A program made the position numbers and the translations under genes. DNA of 64,000 nucleotides from Sanderia malayensis (lineage: Eukaryota > Cnidaria > Scyphozoa > Semaeostomeae > Pelagiidae). Positions 11,309 to 22,393 of the stretch are shown piece by piece; within the stretch, counting starts at the first letter, position 1, and every line of letters starts with the position of its first letter. Below the pieces are notes generated by a model. The model had not been told where the DNA came from. It did no database searches and worked only from the letters and a program-made list of their open reading frames with translations. The DNA is taken from NCBI GenBank assembly GCA_013076295.1, contig RQOL01000906.1, positions 4,774,001-4,838,000 of the forward strand, in the 5' to 3' direction.

Positions 11309-14300
11309 ATGGAGGAAACTATTTTCAAAGCATTTGTTATTTTCATGGTTGCTGGAAGATCAGTTTTAACTACCTATTGGCATGAAGGTCGGTACAGCAT
11401 TCGCCACAGACAAGGTAAAAAGTTATAAGGGCCTAGCAATATTGAAAGTTTATCATGCATCTCAAGCAATTCTTTACAGTTTGCATGGATGTATTTATGC
11501 ACAAGATAATATAATTTCAACCAAATATTCCCAATTTTCTTGATTTTTCTCACCTTATAGGTAGCATTAAAAAGGTATTTCCACCAGAATTGCCTTGTTT
11601 GGCCCTGCTAACAATACCGAAAGTTTTCGAAAATTTAACAGTTTGTAATGAAGCATGCAGAAAGACAGAAATGAATTCCTTGATGGACTTCTACTCGAAA
11701 ACAAACGGTAAACATTGGCGTAAAGGCAATAATTGGAACAACACCAATATATCGCATTGTCAGTGGCGAGGCATACTTTGCCATTTTGAATCTGGGCATG
11801 TTATTAGTATAGAATTAAAGATGAATAGGCTTCGAGGAAATATCACGCCACAACTAAAGAACATACAGTATCTTCTTGCAATTTGTTTACAAAAGAACAG
11901 GATCAAAAACAGGTTTGAAGATTTTGTTGGCATCATGTCAATACACGCCCTGCGAATTTGCATTAGTTTTAATGACATCAATGGTTCTCTGCCACGAAAT
12001 ATCTCGAAATTGGTTCCTCGACTCGAAAAACTCCAGCTAACGGGTAACAGTGAGCTGTCAGGCCATATTCCAGAGGATATTGGTAGGCTGAGGTACCTCC
12101 AAGTACTGAGCATAGGTGAAACGAAGATATCTGGCTGGGTGCCCAAGTCGATTGGCATGCTTACGAGATTGTGGTTTCTTGATTTCGAGGGACTTGGGCT
12201 TCAGGGTGAGCTATCGTACTTTCGTAATCTAAGTAACATTGTATCATTGCATCTGTCTTCGAATAATCTCCATGGGCAAATACCCAAAGACATTGGTACC
12301 TTCTATCCCAGAATCAAAGGACTTCTGATTCAAAGCAATGGCCTACATGGTACGCTACCAGAATCGATTGGCTTATTGAGAACTCTAAAAACACTGAATG
12401 TCGCTGGGAATCATCTCTCTGGCCTTGTTCCATCCAGCATTGGTAAACTCAATCTTGCCATATTGATCCTCTCACATAACAACTTCCTGGGCTTTGCTAG
12501 GAATTATCTGCAGAATTCAACCCGACTATCAATATTCCTTGCTGCACACAATAAAAATTTGCGATGCAATATCAATACTATAGTGGAAGCCTTAGTCCCC
12601 GCCAAGGAGACACTTAGGCAATTGGACGTGAGTAACTGCAAAATTGATGGTGGAATACCTCAATTAATATTCGGTTATCGGCGATTATCTCATCTAACGC
12701 TTGCATCAAACAGATTAAGTCACACTCTGCCAATAACCTATGAAAATATGCCATACCTGAATAAGATGGATATATCACACAACAACCTCAGGGGAGCAAT
12801 TCCACGCAGTTACTCACGATTGTTGATGCTCTTGAAACTGGATCTACGTGGCAACCCCAAGATAATGGGAAAGATTGCGTCTTCATATTTGAAGATTGAT
12901 CCATCACTGGTCAGGAAAGAAGATGACTCATACAGTTGTTTCTTGATCCGCTTCACTCACAACAATGGGGAGGTTAATGTTGACCCGTCTTACTATAACA
13001 AGAAATACTGCTTCTGTAATGAGCACTTCTACGGAATTGGGGGTACATGTCACCACTGCATGGCTCATGCTCGGTGTCCCAGTGTCAATAGCAGTATTAT
13101 AGTGAATACCACATCGGCAAGACGTCTTTCCGCGCCAATGCTCATTAAAAAGGGATTCTCGCCCTTTCCATTGCCAAAAAATGTCAGCAGGTTAGTCCAG
13201 TGTCCAACAGCCTATCTTTACAACAACATATGCATTCCTGGGAAGGAATGTGCTTGTACAGATGTGTCAAATCCGATCAGCAATAACAAAAATGGAAAAA
13301 CAAAAATGCTGCAATGTGATAAAGCATGCCTGTGCAAAACGGGACACAAAGGAAGATTCTGCAGCCAGTGTATCAAATCATATTACCGAGAAGGCATCAG
13401 GTGTATCAAATGCCCAGAAGGATCCAATAAACACGAACAGCTGGGTATATTCTTGGGTTCAATAGCTATTACCATGTTTATCAGTATTATTGTTTTCCGC
13501 TTGTCAAAAACTAAGCGGAAATATGCAATGTTCATTGCTTTTCTGGAGATTGTGGTCATTTCCATCCTTGTTGCTTTGAAAATCGTGCCAGCTTTTTTAG
13601 TCCAAGCGGTGGTGGCTCTGGCGATACTTTTATTCAACCAACAACAGAGTAACTGCAAAGGAATTTTCAAAACAGCCGTCTTCTACGCCCAGACAATGGA
13701 CACCATCGTCTCCACAACAGATATCTGGCCAATATCTGTGTACAGAGCACAGACGTACCTCGGCAGTGCATTCAATCTTCATTTCTCCAGTTTGGCTTGT
13801 TTGTTTCCTGAGATGTTTACACTTGTATTCAAGCACCTTGCACTGTTCACAATGCCAATACTCGGAGCTGGAATCATCTGGTCGGCGTACGGAATATGGC
13901 TACTGACTGCCACAAATATCAGCGAACGGCCGCGTCAAAGCTTCAAATATAAATGTATCCACTACTGCCTGTTCTTCTCTGATCTTGCCTACTTTCCAAT
14001 AGTCAAGGCGGTATTACCGGTAATAGTCACTTGTAGGAGCATCAATGGAGTATCCTTCATGAGAAATTACCCTTGGATAAACTGCAGTGGTCATTTGCAT
14101 TCCGTGCTATTGATGATGTCATACTTTGCTCTTGTAGTCTTTGTGTTTGGCTTGCCTTTCCTACTGTACACGCCACTGTTGTACAAACACAGAAATAAAC
14201 TGAATGACAAAGACTCCACCGTCCACCTATGGCTTGGCACGTTGTATTTGGCATACAAACCAAAATACAGAGCGTACATGGAGATTGTGTTGATAATACG

Positions 14301-14766
14301 TCGCCTTGCGATAGCCCTTCTGCTTACCGTAATGCAAGAAAGAGCACAGCTACAAACTATTCTGATTGCTACAACACTGATAATTTGCATCTTTTTTCAA
14401 GCACTCGCTAAGCCGTTTGCATTGCTGCAGAAAACACATAGATCCTCACAGGAATTCAATCTAAAATCCAAGAATGACAATGGCCTGGAGAATAGTCTCG
14501 AGTTATTCATGCTATGCATTGTTCTGCTGTCCTTTATCAGCACTAGAATATCGACACCAAACTCTCCTCTCCAATACACGTCATGCATCTTTGTTGTAAC
14601 AATTATTGCCAACTGCCTTCTGATTCTGGCATTCTGTGGTAGTCTACTGTATCGATTGATTCCCAAGCTCTGGGGCAATTCTAATAAATCCACAAACAGA
14701 CAGCCTTTTCTCTCTTTCATCGAAGAAGATATGTCAGCCTCCATCGGATTTGACGGTTACGAATGA
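11309..14766 (+). CDS. Plant-type LRR receptor with Cys-rich region and about ten TM segments, copy 2 (mosaic)
   Basis: Exons 11309-11414 and 11561-14766 encode 1103 residues. The upstream exon supplies the ATG and a hydrophobic leader; the long open frame itself has no ATG near its start. Domain order is as in copy 1: leader, plant-like cap, about a dozen SGxIP-type LRRs, Cys-rich stretch and about ten helices. The ectodomain matches copy 3, for example SNGLHGTLPESIG where copy 1 has NNGLCGTLPESIG. The Cys-rich and membrane part matches copy 1, for example NTTSARRLSAP where copy 3 has NNTSARSLSTP. The switch lies between 13068 and 13109. Short later patches, around 14214-14255, again match copy 3, pointing to gene conversion. 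Confidence 0.9.
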
Positions 14767-15312
14767 TAGTTCGCAGAACGACAGAACACTCTGATATTCC
14801 ACTCTGCAACGGAGCAAATAATTGAACTTTCTGACACTGCTGGTGTAACCAATATCTTAATACTTTGAAAATGTGCTGTGGCTAACATTTCTTTGTGTTT
14901 CCATTCCATGTTGATGTGTGTACATATATTTTCCATTATACAGTGTAGCTGTTCGTTGTAGTATAACAAAACCTTGGAGAGTAAAATTGCGTTCGGAAAT
15001 ATACTTGGGGGTTTCTTTATATAAAGTTTTCTGACGATATCTTGATTCCACTGTAGATGAAGTTTTAACTTTTAGAGCTTAAAGACTCGCGTGTCATAAC
15101 ACTAACAGTTCTCATACAATTACTATTAGACAATACATTCACAAGGTACCCTACGAGGAACTCATAAACACAATATGCGTACCATGTGGTTCTGCTTGAC
15201 TGTAAACATAGAAAAAATTATTGCTTTGGAGAAACAAATGTTACAAAATTGTACAAATTTTAGCAATTCTAATAAAATGTGATTGTAATCATACAATAAT
15301 ATCTATATTGTG

Positions 15313-15384
15313 TCAAAGTTTCTTTATTACATGGATGTAATATGCAGGATTATCAACATTTTCAAATGGTTCGTAATCAGCAAG
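15313..15384 (-). pseudogene. GNMT 3'-terminal fragment at the unit 2/unit 3 junction
   Basis: Same 24-codon GNMT tail as at 8227-8298, displaced by exactly 7086 bp, with the same breakpoint into LMO-upstream sequence. Confidence 0.9.
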
Positions 15385-15750
15385 TATAAATAAGATGAGT
15401 TTTTTGATAAATTTCCTCCAAAAAGAACAATTTTAAATTAACCAGCTCTTTGCATGAACACAACCAAGTGTTGCAACCAAATGATATCGGAAATATTTTA
15501 TGTCATCTTGATTGTAGTTACCAGAAACGCCAAGCAGTTTACGAAGTTGCAATTGTAAATTTTTGATAAATTAAATTTCTTACATTTCAAGAAGGTTTCA
15601 ACATTTCTACGTGGCCAAAATGAATTTCTATTCAAACAAAAAGTCAGACAGCGGCTTGATAGCGTCTAAAACGAGGTAGGCAAATGATTCACTTTTTAAG
15701 CAATACTTAAACACAGGGTCTGTTGTGGAGAGCTTTAACCCATTGTCATT

Positions 15751-16051
15751 GAGACAATACCGAAAGTATTTTTGTTGGCATGTATTTTATGTATGTGTTT
15801 TATGTTGGTATTTATTTTATTTATGTATTCTATCTTGGCATGTTTTTGTGTATGTTTTGCATGTTTATGTATTTTGTATGTATTATATATTTTCATGCAT
15901 TTTAATTGATTTTAGACAATGTATTGTATATTTATTTGCATTTTATATGTGTATTATATCTTTGTATGTATTTTACTTTTGTATTATGTGTTGGTATGTG
16001 TGTATGTAAAAGTGGTGTATGTATGTAGGTATGTAGGTCGGGTATGTAATA
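15751..16051. repeat. TATGTATTTTA-type microsatellite, unit 3
   Basis: Unit 3 copy of the tract upstream of LMO; same length as in unit 2. Confidence 0.8.
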
Positions 16052-16197
16052 TGTAATTAGTGTGGTTTGAAGTGTGAGAAAAAACAACGTATGGCTCTAT
16101 TCCAACTTCCTAAGAAACAAAGCTTGTCTTGATCCTTCATGGTGGTACATGCAACTGTCTGTTCGGTAGTAACGTTCATTTCTTTTAAAGGGAGAAC

Positions 16198-17375
16198 ATG
16201 CCAGAACAAGAGAAAGCCATATGTAAGAAATGCGATGGCGAAATTAAAGAGAAGTTTCTCCTAAAAGCCTTGGGATATTTATGGCATGATCATTGTCTCA
16301 GGTGTGCCTGTTGCTTTGCTCCACTCGCTGAGATTTCACAAAATTTTTATGTCAAATATGGAAGAAAATTCTGCTATAAGGACTATCTTCGGTAAGACCT
16401 TGGTGCAATATTTGTTTCCTTCTTTAACTTGAATTTGTTACAAGTGATTTATTTCTGTCTTTCATCTGGATAATTACTCTCCAATTTCTGTAAACTACCC
16501 TGTCCGTTATTTGAACTATTTGTTCACACATATTTGAGTTTTTTGCCGCCCATAGTTAAGCAGCTGAGAACTAAAGTTTGTTGAAAAAATGACCCAACTT
16601 TAATTAAAGACCGCCTTTCTACTCAGATTTAAGGTTTGCCGAAAAAGCGACCTAACTTTAAATTAAAAACGTTTTTCCACTGGGCCGGGGCCAGGAACAG
16701 GCACCTTGGAGATGGCCCAGCTGTTCTCATAGCATTTATTAAGCAATTTCAACACAAGTGGGGAAATTTTTCAAGAGGACCACAAAAACCTGAGGAAAAA
16801 CTTGCGAATGCGCCCTGCAAGTGCGCGCGTATGAAATAGACAACTCCCATTGCAACAAAACAGCTAAATCTTTAATAAAATGGCCGTAAAGAACCCCATT
16901 CCTTTCTCTATAGTTCATCGAGTGGACCCAAACAACTTGGGAAGGTATTAAGCCTGCTGAGGAATTTCCCCAGTTGTTAGTACGTTAAAAAGTGACCTAG
17001 TTTTTCTAGTTAAACGCTGAATGCAATGGAGATATGTTATAACGAATCCAGGCTTGCTCTAAGTCTATTTTGTATGGGAGCTGCGGGGGATTGCGGTGGA
17101 GGAAAACGTTTCCCAGATGAAACTGCAATAACTCTCACTATTACCTATCTTTCAGACTATTTGGACCTGTTCACATTTGCTCCGCGTGTGAGAAGGTTAT
17201 TTCAGCTTCAGAAATGAAAATAAAAGCGGATACTGGTAACATGTTTCACATAGACTGTTTTCAATGCCTGGATTGTGGCAAGCGATTTTGCATAGGTGAA
17301 GAATTCCATTTGTATGCAAACAATACAAGAATTATTTGTCCCACCGATTTTGCCAGGCGATCTAATCTTCAATAA
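16198..17375 (+). CDS. LMO: LIM-only transcription cofactor (LMO1/2/3 class), copy 3
   Basis: Exons 16198-16391 and 17156-17375 encode the same 137-residue two-LIM protein as copies 1 and 2. All zinc-ligand Cys and His positions in both fingers are present, so nothing marks it as decayed. It sits about 1.0 kb upstream of LRR copy 3 on the same strand. The unit is offset from unit 2 by exactly 7086 bp throughout the gene. Confidence 0.9.
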
Positions 17376-17674
17376 ATACAAGAGAGAGCGAATGTCAATT
17401 GCCAGGGCACTCGTCAAATAAAGGCATTTTGTTGTACTGAGATTCCATTGTACTCGATAGTTACTAATAAACTAAATAACTGGGTGTCATAGCTAATTAA
17501 ATAACTTGCAAGTTTCCCGCCAAACATTTTAGAAACATAACATGTTAAACACCACTTGATTAGAATCACATTTGATTAAAAGCAATAACTAGTTAACAAG
17601 CAGGCAGTGACGAAAAGCCGCTTTTTTCAAGAAACTTTAATATATTTAGCACTACGCGCCTGAAGGTATAATGA

Positions 17675-18136
17675 GGCCCCGTTCACACGATGCCGGATTC
17701 ATATCGTTTCGGATCGCTTTTCATATCGGATAGCCTTTCTGTTCACACGACACCATGCCAATCCGAAACGTTTCGGATCGCTTTTCCGGAGTCAAATCAC
17801 TCCGCTTTGAAGGTGAAACGTTTCGGATCGCTTTTCATATCGGATAGCTTTTGGGCTCGTGTGAACGCATGAATCCGATACGCTTTATGCTCCAGAACCT
17901 CTATTTGCAGCATTGGCGCCAACTATTCGACACTATCAAGAGCGAGTGATGCTTAGCTGTCACGTGGCAATTGTTTTAACAATAGGCATTGATGTGGGCC
18001 TGTAGGGCGCGCGGAGCGTAGTCGTGTGAACAGAAAACGAAAGTGAATCCGGCATCGTGTGAACAGGAGAAAATTTCGTATCGGATTGCCTATGGAATCC
18101 GAAACGAAGTGAATCCGGCATCGTGTGAACGGGGCC
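17675..18136. mobile_element. 462-bp MITE (PIF/Harbinger-like), unit 3
   Basis: Copy of the MITE at 10589-11050 at the same site in unit 3. It was inherited by duplication and is not an independent insertion, because position and flanks are the same. Confidence 0.8.
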
Positions 18137-18394
18137 TCAGATTACTCATGCTTCAGTTAATGTACGAAAGTGATAGGCAGAAATAAGATAACAACGAATT
18201 GCTTCATTGTTGTTCTGCGGAACTGAACAAAAACAAAAACCAAAAACAATTGGTGTAGTCGTTTTTTAAAGAAAGCCATATTACTGGGCATTATTATCGA
18301 AGCTTTATGTGTTTTTTGCTTTGAAGATGTGGCAGCCAGAGTAAATCACTTTTTAAAGGTGCATTGCAAACTAAGCATGACAACAGCGTAAAAA

Positions 18395-21300
18395 ATGGAG
18401 GAAACTATTTTCAAAGCATTTGTTATTTTCATGGTTGCTGGAAGATCAGTTTTAACTACCTATTGGCATGAAGGTCGGTACAGCATTCGCCACAGACAAG
18501 GTAAAAAGTTATAAGGGCCTAGCAATATTGAAAGTTTATCATGCATCTCAAGCAATTCTTTACAGTTTGCATGGATGTATTTATGCACAAGATAATATAA
18601 TTTCAACCAAATATTCCCAATTTTCTTGATTTTTCTCACCTTATAGGTAGCATTAAAAAGGTATTTCCACCAGAATTGCCTTGTTTGGCCCTGCTAACAA
18701 TACCGAAAGTTTTCGAAAATTTAACAGTTTGTAATGAAGCATGCAGAAAGACAGAAATGAATTCCTTGATGGACTTCTACTCGAAAACAAACGGTAAACA
18801 TTGGCGTAAAGGCAATAATTGGAACAACACCAATATATCGCATTGTCAGTGGCGAGGCATACTTTGCCATTTTGAATCTGGGCATGTTATTAGTATAGAA
18901 TTAAAGATGAATAGGCTTCGAGGAAATATCACGCCACAACTAAAGAACATACAGTATCTTCTTGCAATTTGTTTACAAAAGAACAGGATCAAAAACAGGT
19001 TTGAAGATTTTGTTGGCATCATGTCAATACACGCCCTGCGAATTTGCATTAGTTTTAATGACATCAATGGTTCTCTGCCACGAAATATCTCGAAATTGGT
19101 TCCTCGACTCGAAAAACTCCAGCTAACGGGTAACAGTGAGCTGTCAGGCCATATTCCAGAGGATATTGGTAGGCTGAGGTACCTCCAAGTACTGAGCATA
19201 GGTGAAACGAAGATATCTGGCTGGGTGCCCAAGTCGATTGGCATGCTTACGAGATTGTGGTTTCTTGATTTCGAGGGACTTGGGCTTCAGGGTGAGCTAT
19301 CGTACTTTCGTAATCTAAGTAACATTGTATCATTGCATCTGTCTTCGAATAATCTCCATGGGCAAATACCCAAAGACATTGGTACCTTCTATCCCAGAAT
19401 CAAAGGACTTCTGATTCAAAGCAATGGCCTACATGGTACGCTACCAGAATCGATTGGCTTATTGAGAACTCTAAAAACACTGAATGTCGCTGGGAATCAT
19501 CTCTCTGGCCTTGTTCCATCCAGCATTGGTAAACTCAATCTTGCCATATTGATCCTCTCACATAACAACTTCCTGGGCTTTGCTAGGAATTATCTGCAGA
19601 ATTCAACCCGACTATCAATATTCCTTGCTGCACACAATAAAAATTTGCGATGCAATATCAATACTATAGTGGAAGCCTTAGTCCCCGCCAAGGAGACACT
19701 TAGGCAATTGGACGTGAGTAACTGCAAAATTGATGGTGGAATACCTCAATTAATATTCGGTTATCGGCGATTATCTCATCTAACGCTTGCATCAAACAGA
19801 TTAAGTCACACTCTGCCAATAACCTATGAAAATATGCCATACCTGAATAAGATGGATATATCACACAACAACCTCAGGGGAGCAATTCCACGCAGTTACT
19901 CACGATTGTTGATGCTCTTGAAACTGGATCTACGTGGCAACCCCAAGATAATGGGAAAGATTGCGTCTTCATATTTGAAGATTGATCCATCACTGGTCAG
20001 GAAAGAAGATGACTCATACAGTTGTTTCTTGATCCGCTTCACTCACAACAATGGGGAGGTTAATGTTGACCCGTCTTACTATAACAAGAAATACTGCTTC
20101 TGTAATGAGCACTTCTACGGAATTGGGGGTACATGTCACCACTGCATGGCTCATGCTCGGTGTCCCAGTGTCAATAGCAGTATTATAGTGAATAACACAT
20201 CGGCAAGAAGTCTTTCCACTCCAATGCTCATTAAAAAGGGATTCTCGCCCTTTCCATTGCCAACAAATGTCAGCAAGTTAGTCCAGTGTCCAACAGTCTA
20301 TCTTTACAACAACATATGCATTCCTGGGAGGGAATGTGCTTGTACAGTTGTGTCAAATCCGATCAGCAATAACAAAAATGGAAAAACAAAAATGCTGCAA
20401 TGTGACAAAGCATGCCTCTGCAAAACGGGACACAAAGGAAGATTCTGTAGCCAGTGCATAAAATCATATTACCGAGAAGGCATCAGGTGTATCAAATGCC
20501 CGGAAGGATCCAATAAACACGAACAGCTGGGTATATTCTTGGGTTCAGTAGCTATTACCATTTTTATCAGTATCATTGTTTTCCGCTTATCAAAAACTAA
20601 GCGGAAATATGCAATGTTCATTGCTTTTCTGGAGACTGTGGTCATTTCCATCCTTGTTGCTTTGAAAATCGTGCCAGCTTTTTTAGTACAAGCGGTGGTG
20701 GTTCTGGCGATCCTTTTATTCAACCAACAGCAGAGTAACTGCAAAGGAATTTTCAAAACAGCCGTCTTCTACGCCCAGACAATGGACACCATCGTCTCCA
20801 CAACAGATATCTGGCCAATATCTGTGTACAGAGCACAGACGTACCTCGGCAGTGCATTCAATCTTCATTTCTCCAGTTTAGCTTGCTTGTTTCCTCAGAT
20901 GTTTACGCTTGTATTCAAGCACCTTGCACTGTTCACAATGCCAATACTCGCAACTGGAATCATCTGGTCAGCTTACGGAATATGGCTACTGACTGCCACA
21001 AACATCAGCGAACGGCCGCGTCAAAGCTTTAAATATAAATGTATCCACTATTGCCTATTCTTCACTGATCTTGCCTACTTTCCAATAGTCAAGGCGGTAT
21101 TATCGGTAATAGTCACTTGTAGGAGCATCAATGGAGTATCCTTCATGAGAAATTACCCTTGGATAAACTGCAGTGGCCATTTGCATTCCACGTTATTGAT
21201 GATGTCATACTTTGCTCTTGTAGTCTTTGTGTTTGGCTTGCCTTTCCTACTGTACACGCCACTGTTGTACAAACACAGAAATAAACTGAATGACAAAGAC

Positions 21301-21852
21301 TCCACCGTCCACCTATGGCTTGGCACGTTGTATTTGGCATACAAACCAAAATACAGAGCGTACATGGAGATTGTGTTGATAATACGTCGCCTGGTCATAG
21401 CCTTGCTGCTTACCGTAATGCAAGAAAGGGCACAGCTTCAAACTATTCTGATTGCTACAACTTTGATAATTTGCATCGTTTTTCAAGCACTCGCTAAGCC
21501 GTTTGCATTGCTGCAGAAAACACATAGATCCTCACAGGAATTCAATCTAAAATCCAAGAATGACAATGGCCTGGAGAATAGTCTCGAGTTATTCATGCTA
21601 TGCATTGTTCTGCTGTCCTTTATCAGCACTAGAATATCGACACCAAACTCTCCTCTCCAATACACGTCATGCATCTTTGTTGTAACAATTATTGCCAACT
21701 GCCTTCTGATTCTGGCATTCTGTGGTAGTCTACTGTATCGATTGATTACCAAGCTCTGGGGCAATTCGAATAAATCTACAAACAGACAGCCTTTTCTCTC
21801 TTTCATTGAAGAAGATATGTCAGCCTCTTTCGGATTTGAGGGCTACGAATGA
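18395..21852 (+). CDS. Plant-type LRR receptor with Cys-rich region and about ten TM segments, copy 3
   Basis: Exons 18395-18500 and 18647-21852 encode 1103 residues with the copy 1 and 2 layout. This copy is the most distinct in the C-terminal half: substitutions are scattered through the Cys-rich region (RECACTVVSNP) and helices (VAITIFISIIVF, MPILATGIIW) and the tail ends FGFEGYE instead of IGFDGYE. All appear conservative, and the frame is open, so the protein is probably under constraint. Its stop lies 541 bp from the convergent GNMT stop. The helix block shows no kinase, TIR or death domain. It recalls uncharacterised polytopic proteins with GCC2/GCC3 repeats known from protists and basal animals; that comparison is from memory. 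Confidence 0.9.
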
Positions 21853-22393
21853 TAGTTCGCAGAACGGCAGAACATTCTGATATTCCATTCTGCAACGGGG
21901 CAAATAATTGAACTTTCTGACACTGCTGGTGTAACCAATATCTTAATACTTTGAAAATGTGCTGTGGCTAACATTTCTTTGTGTTTCCATGTTGATGTGT
22001 GTACATATATTTTCCATTATACAGTGTAGCTGTTCGTTGTAGTATAGCAAAACCTTGGAGAGTAAAATTGCGTTCGGAAATATACTTGGGGGTTTCTTTA
22101 TATAAAGTTTTCTGACGATATCTTGATTCCACTGTAGATGAAGTTTTAACTTTTAGAGCTTAAAGACTCGCGTTTCATAACACTAACAGTTCTCATACAA
22201 TTACTATTAGACAATACATTCACAAGGTACCCTACGAGGAACTCATAAACACAATATGCGTACCATGTGGTTCTGCTTGACTGTAAACATAGAAAAAATT
22301 ATTGCTTTGGAGAAACAAATGTTACAAAATTATACAAATTTTAGCAATTCTAATAAAATGTGATTGTAATCATACAATAATATCTATATTGTG

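Noticed and set aside
11760..12158. 132-codon minus-strand frame in the LRR gene
   Set aside because: It mirrors the LRR coding sequence. Its presence in two units reflects duplication, not selection for the frame.
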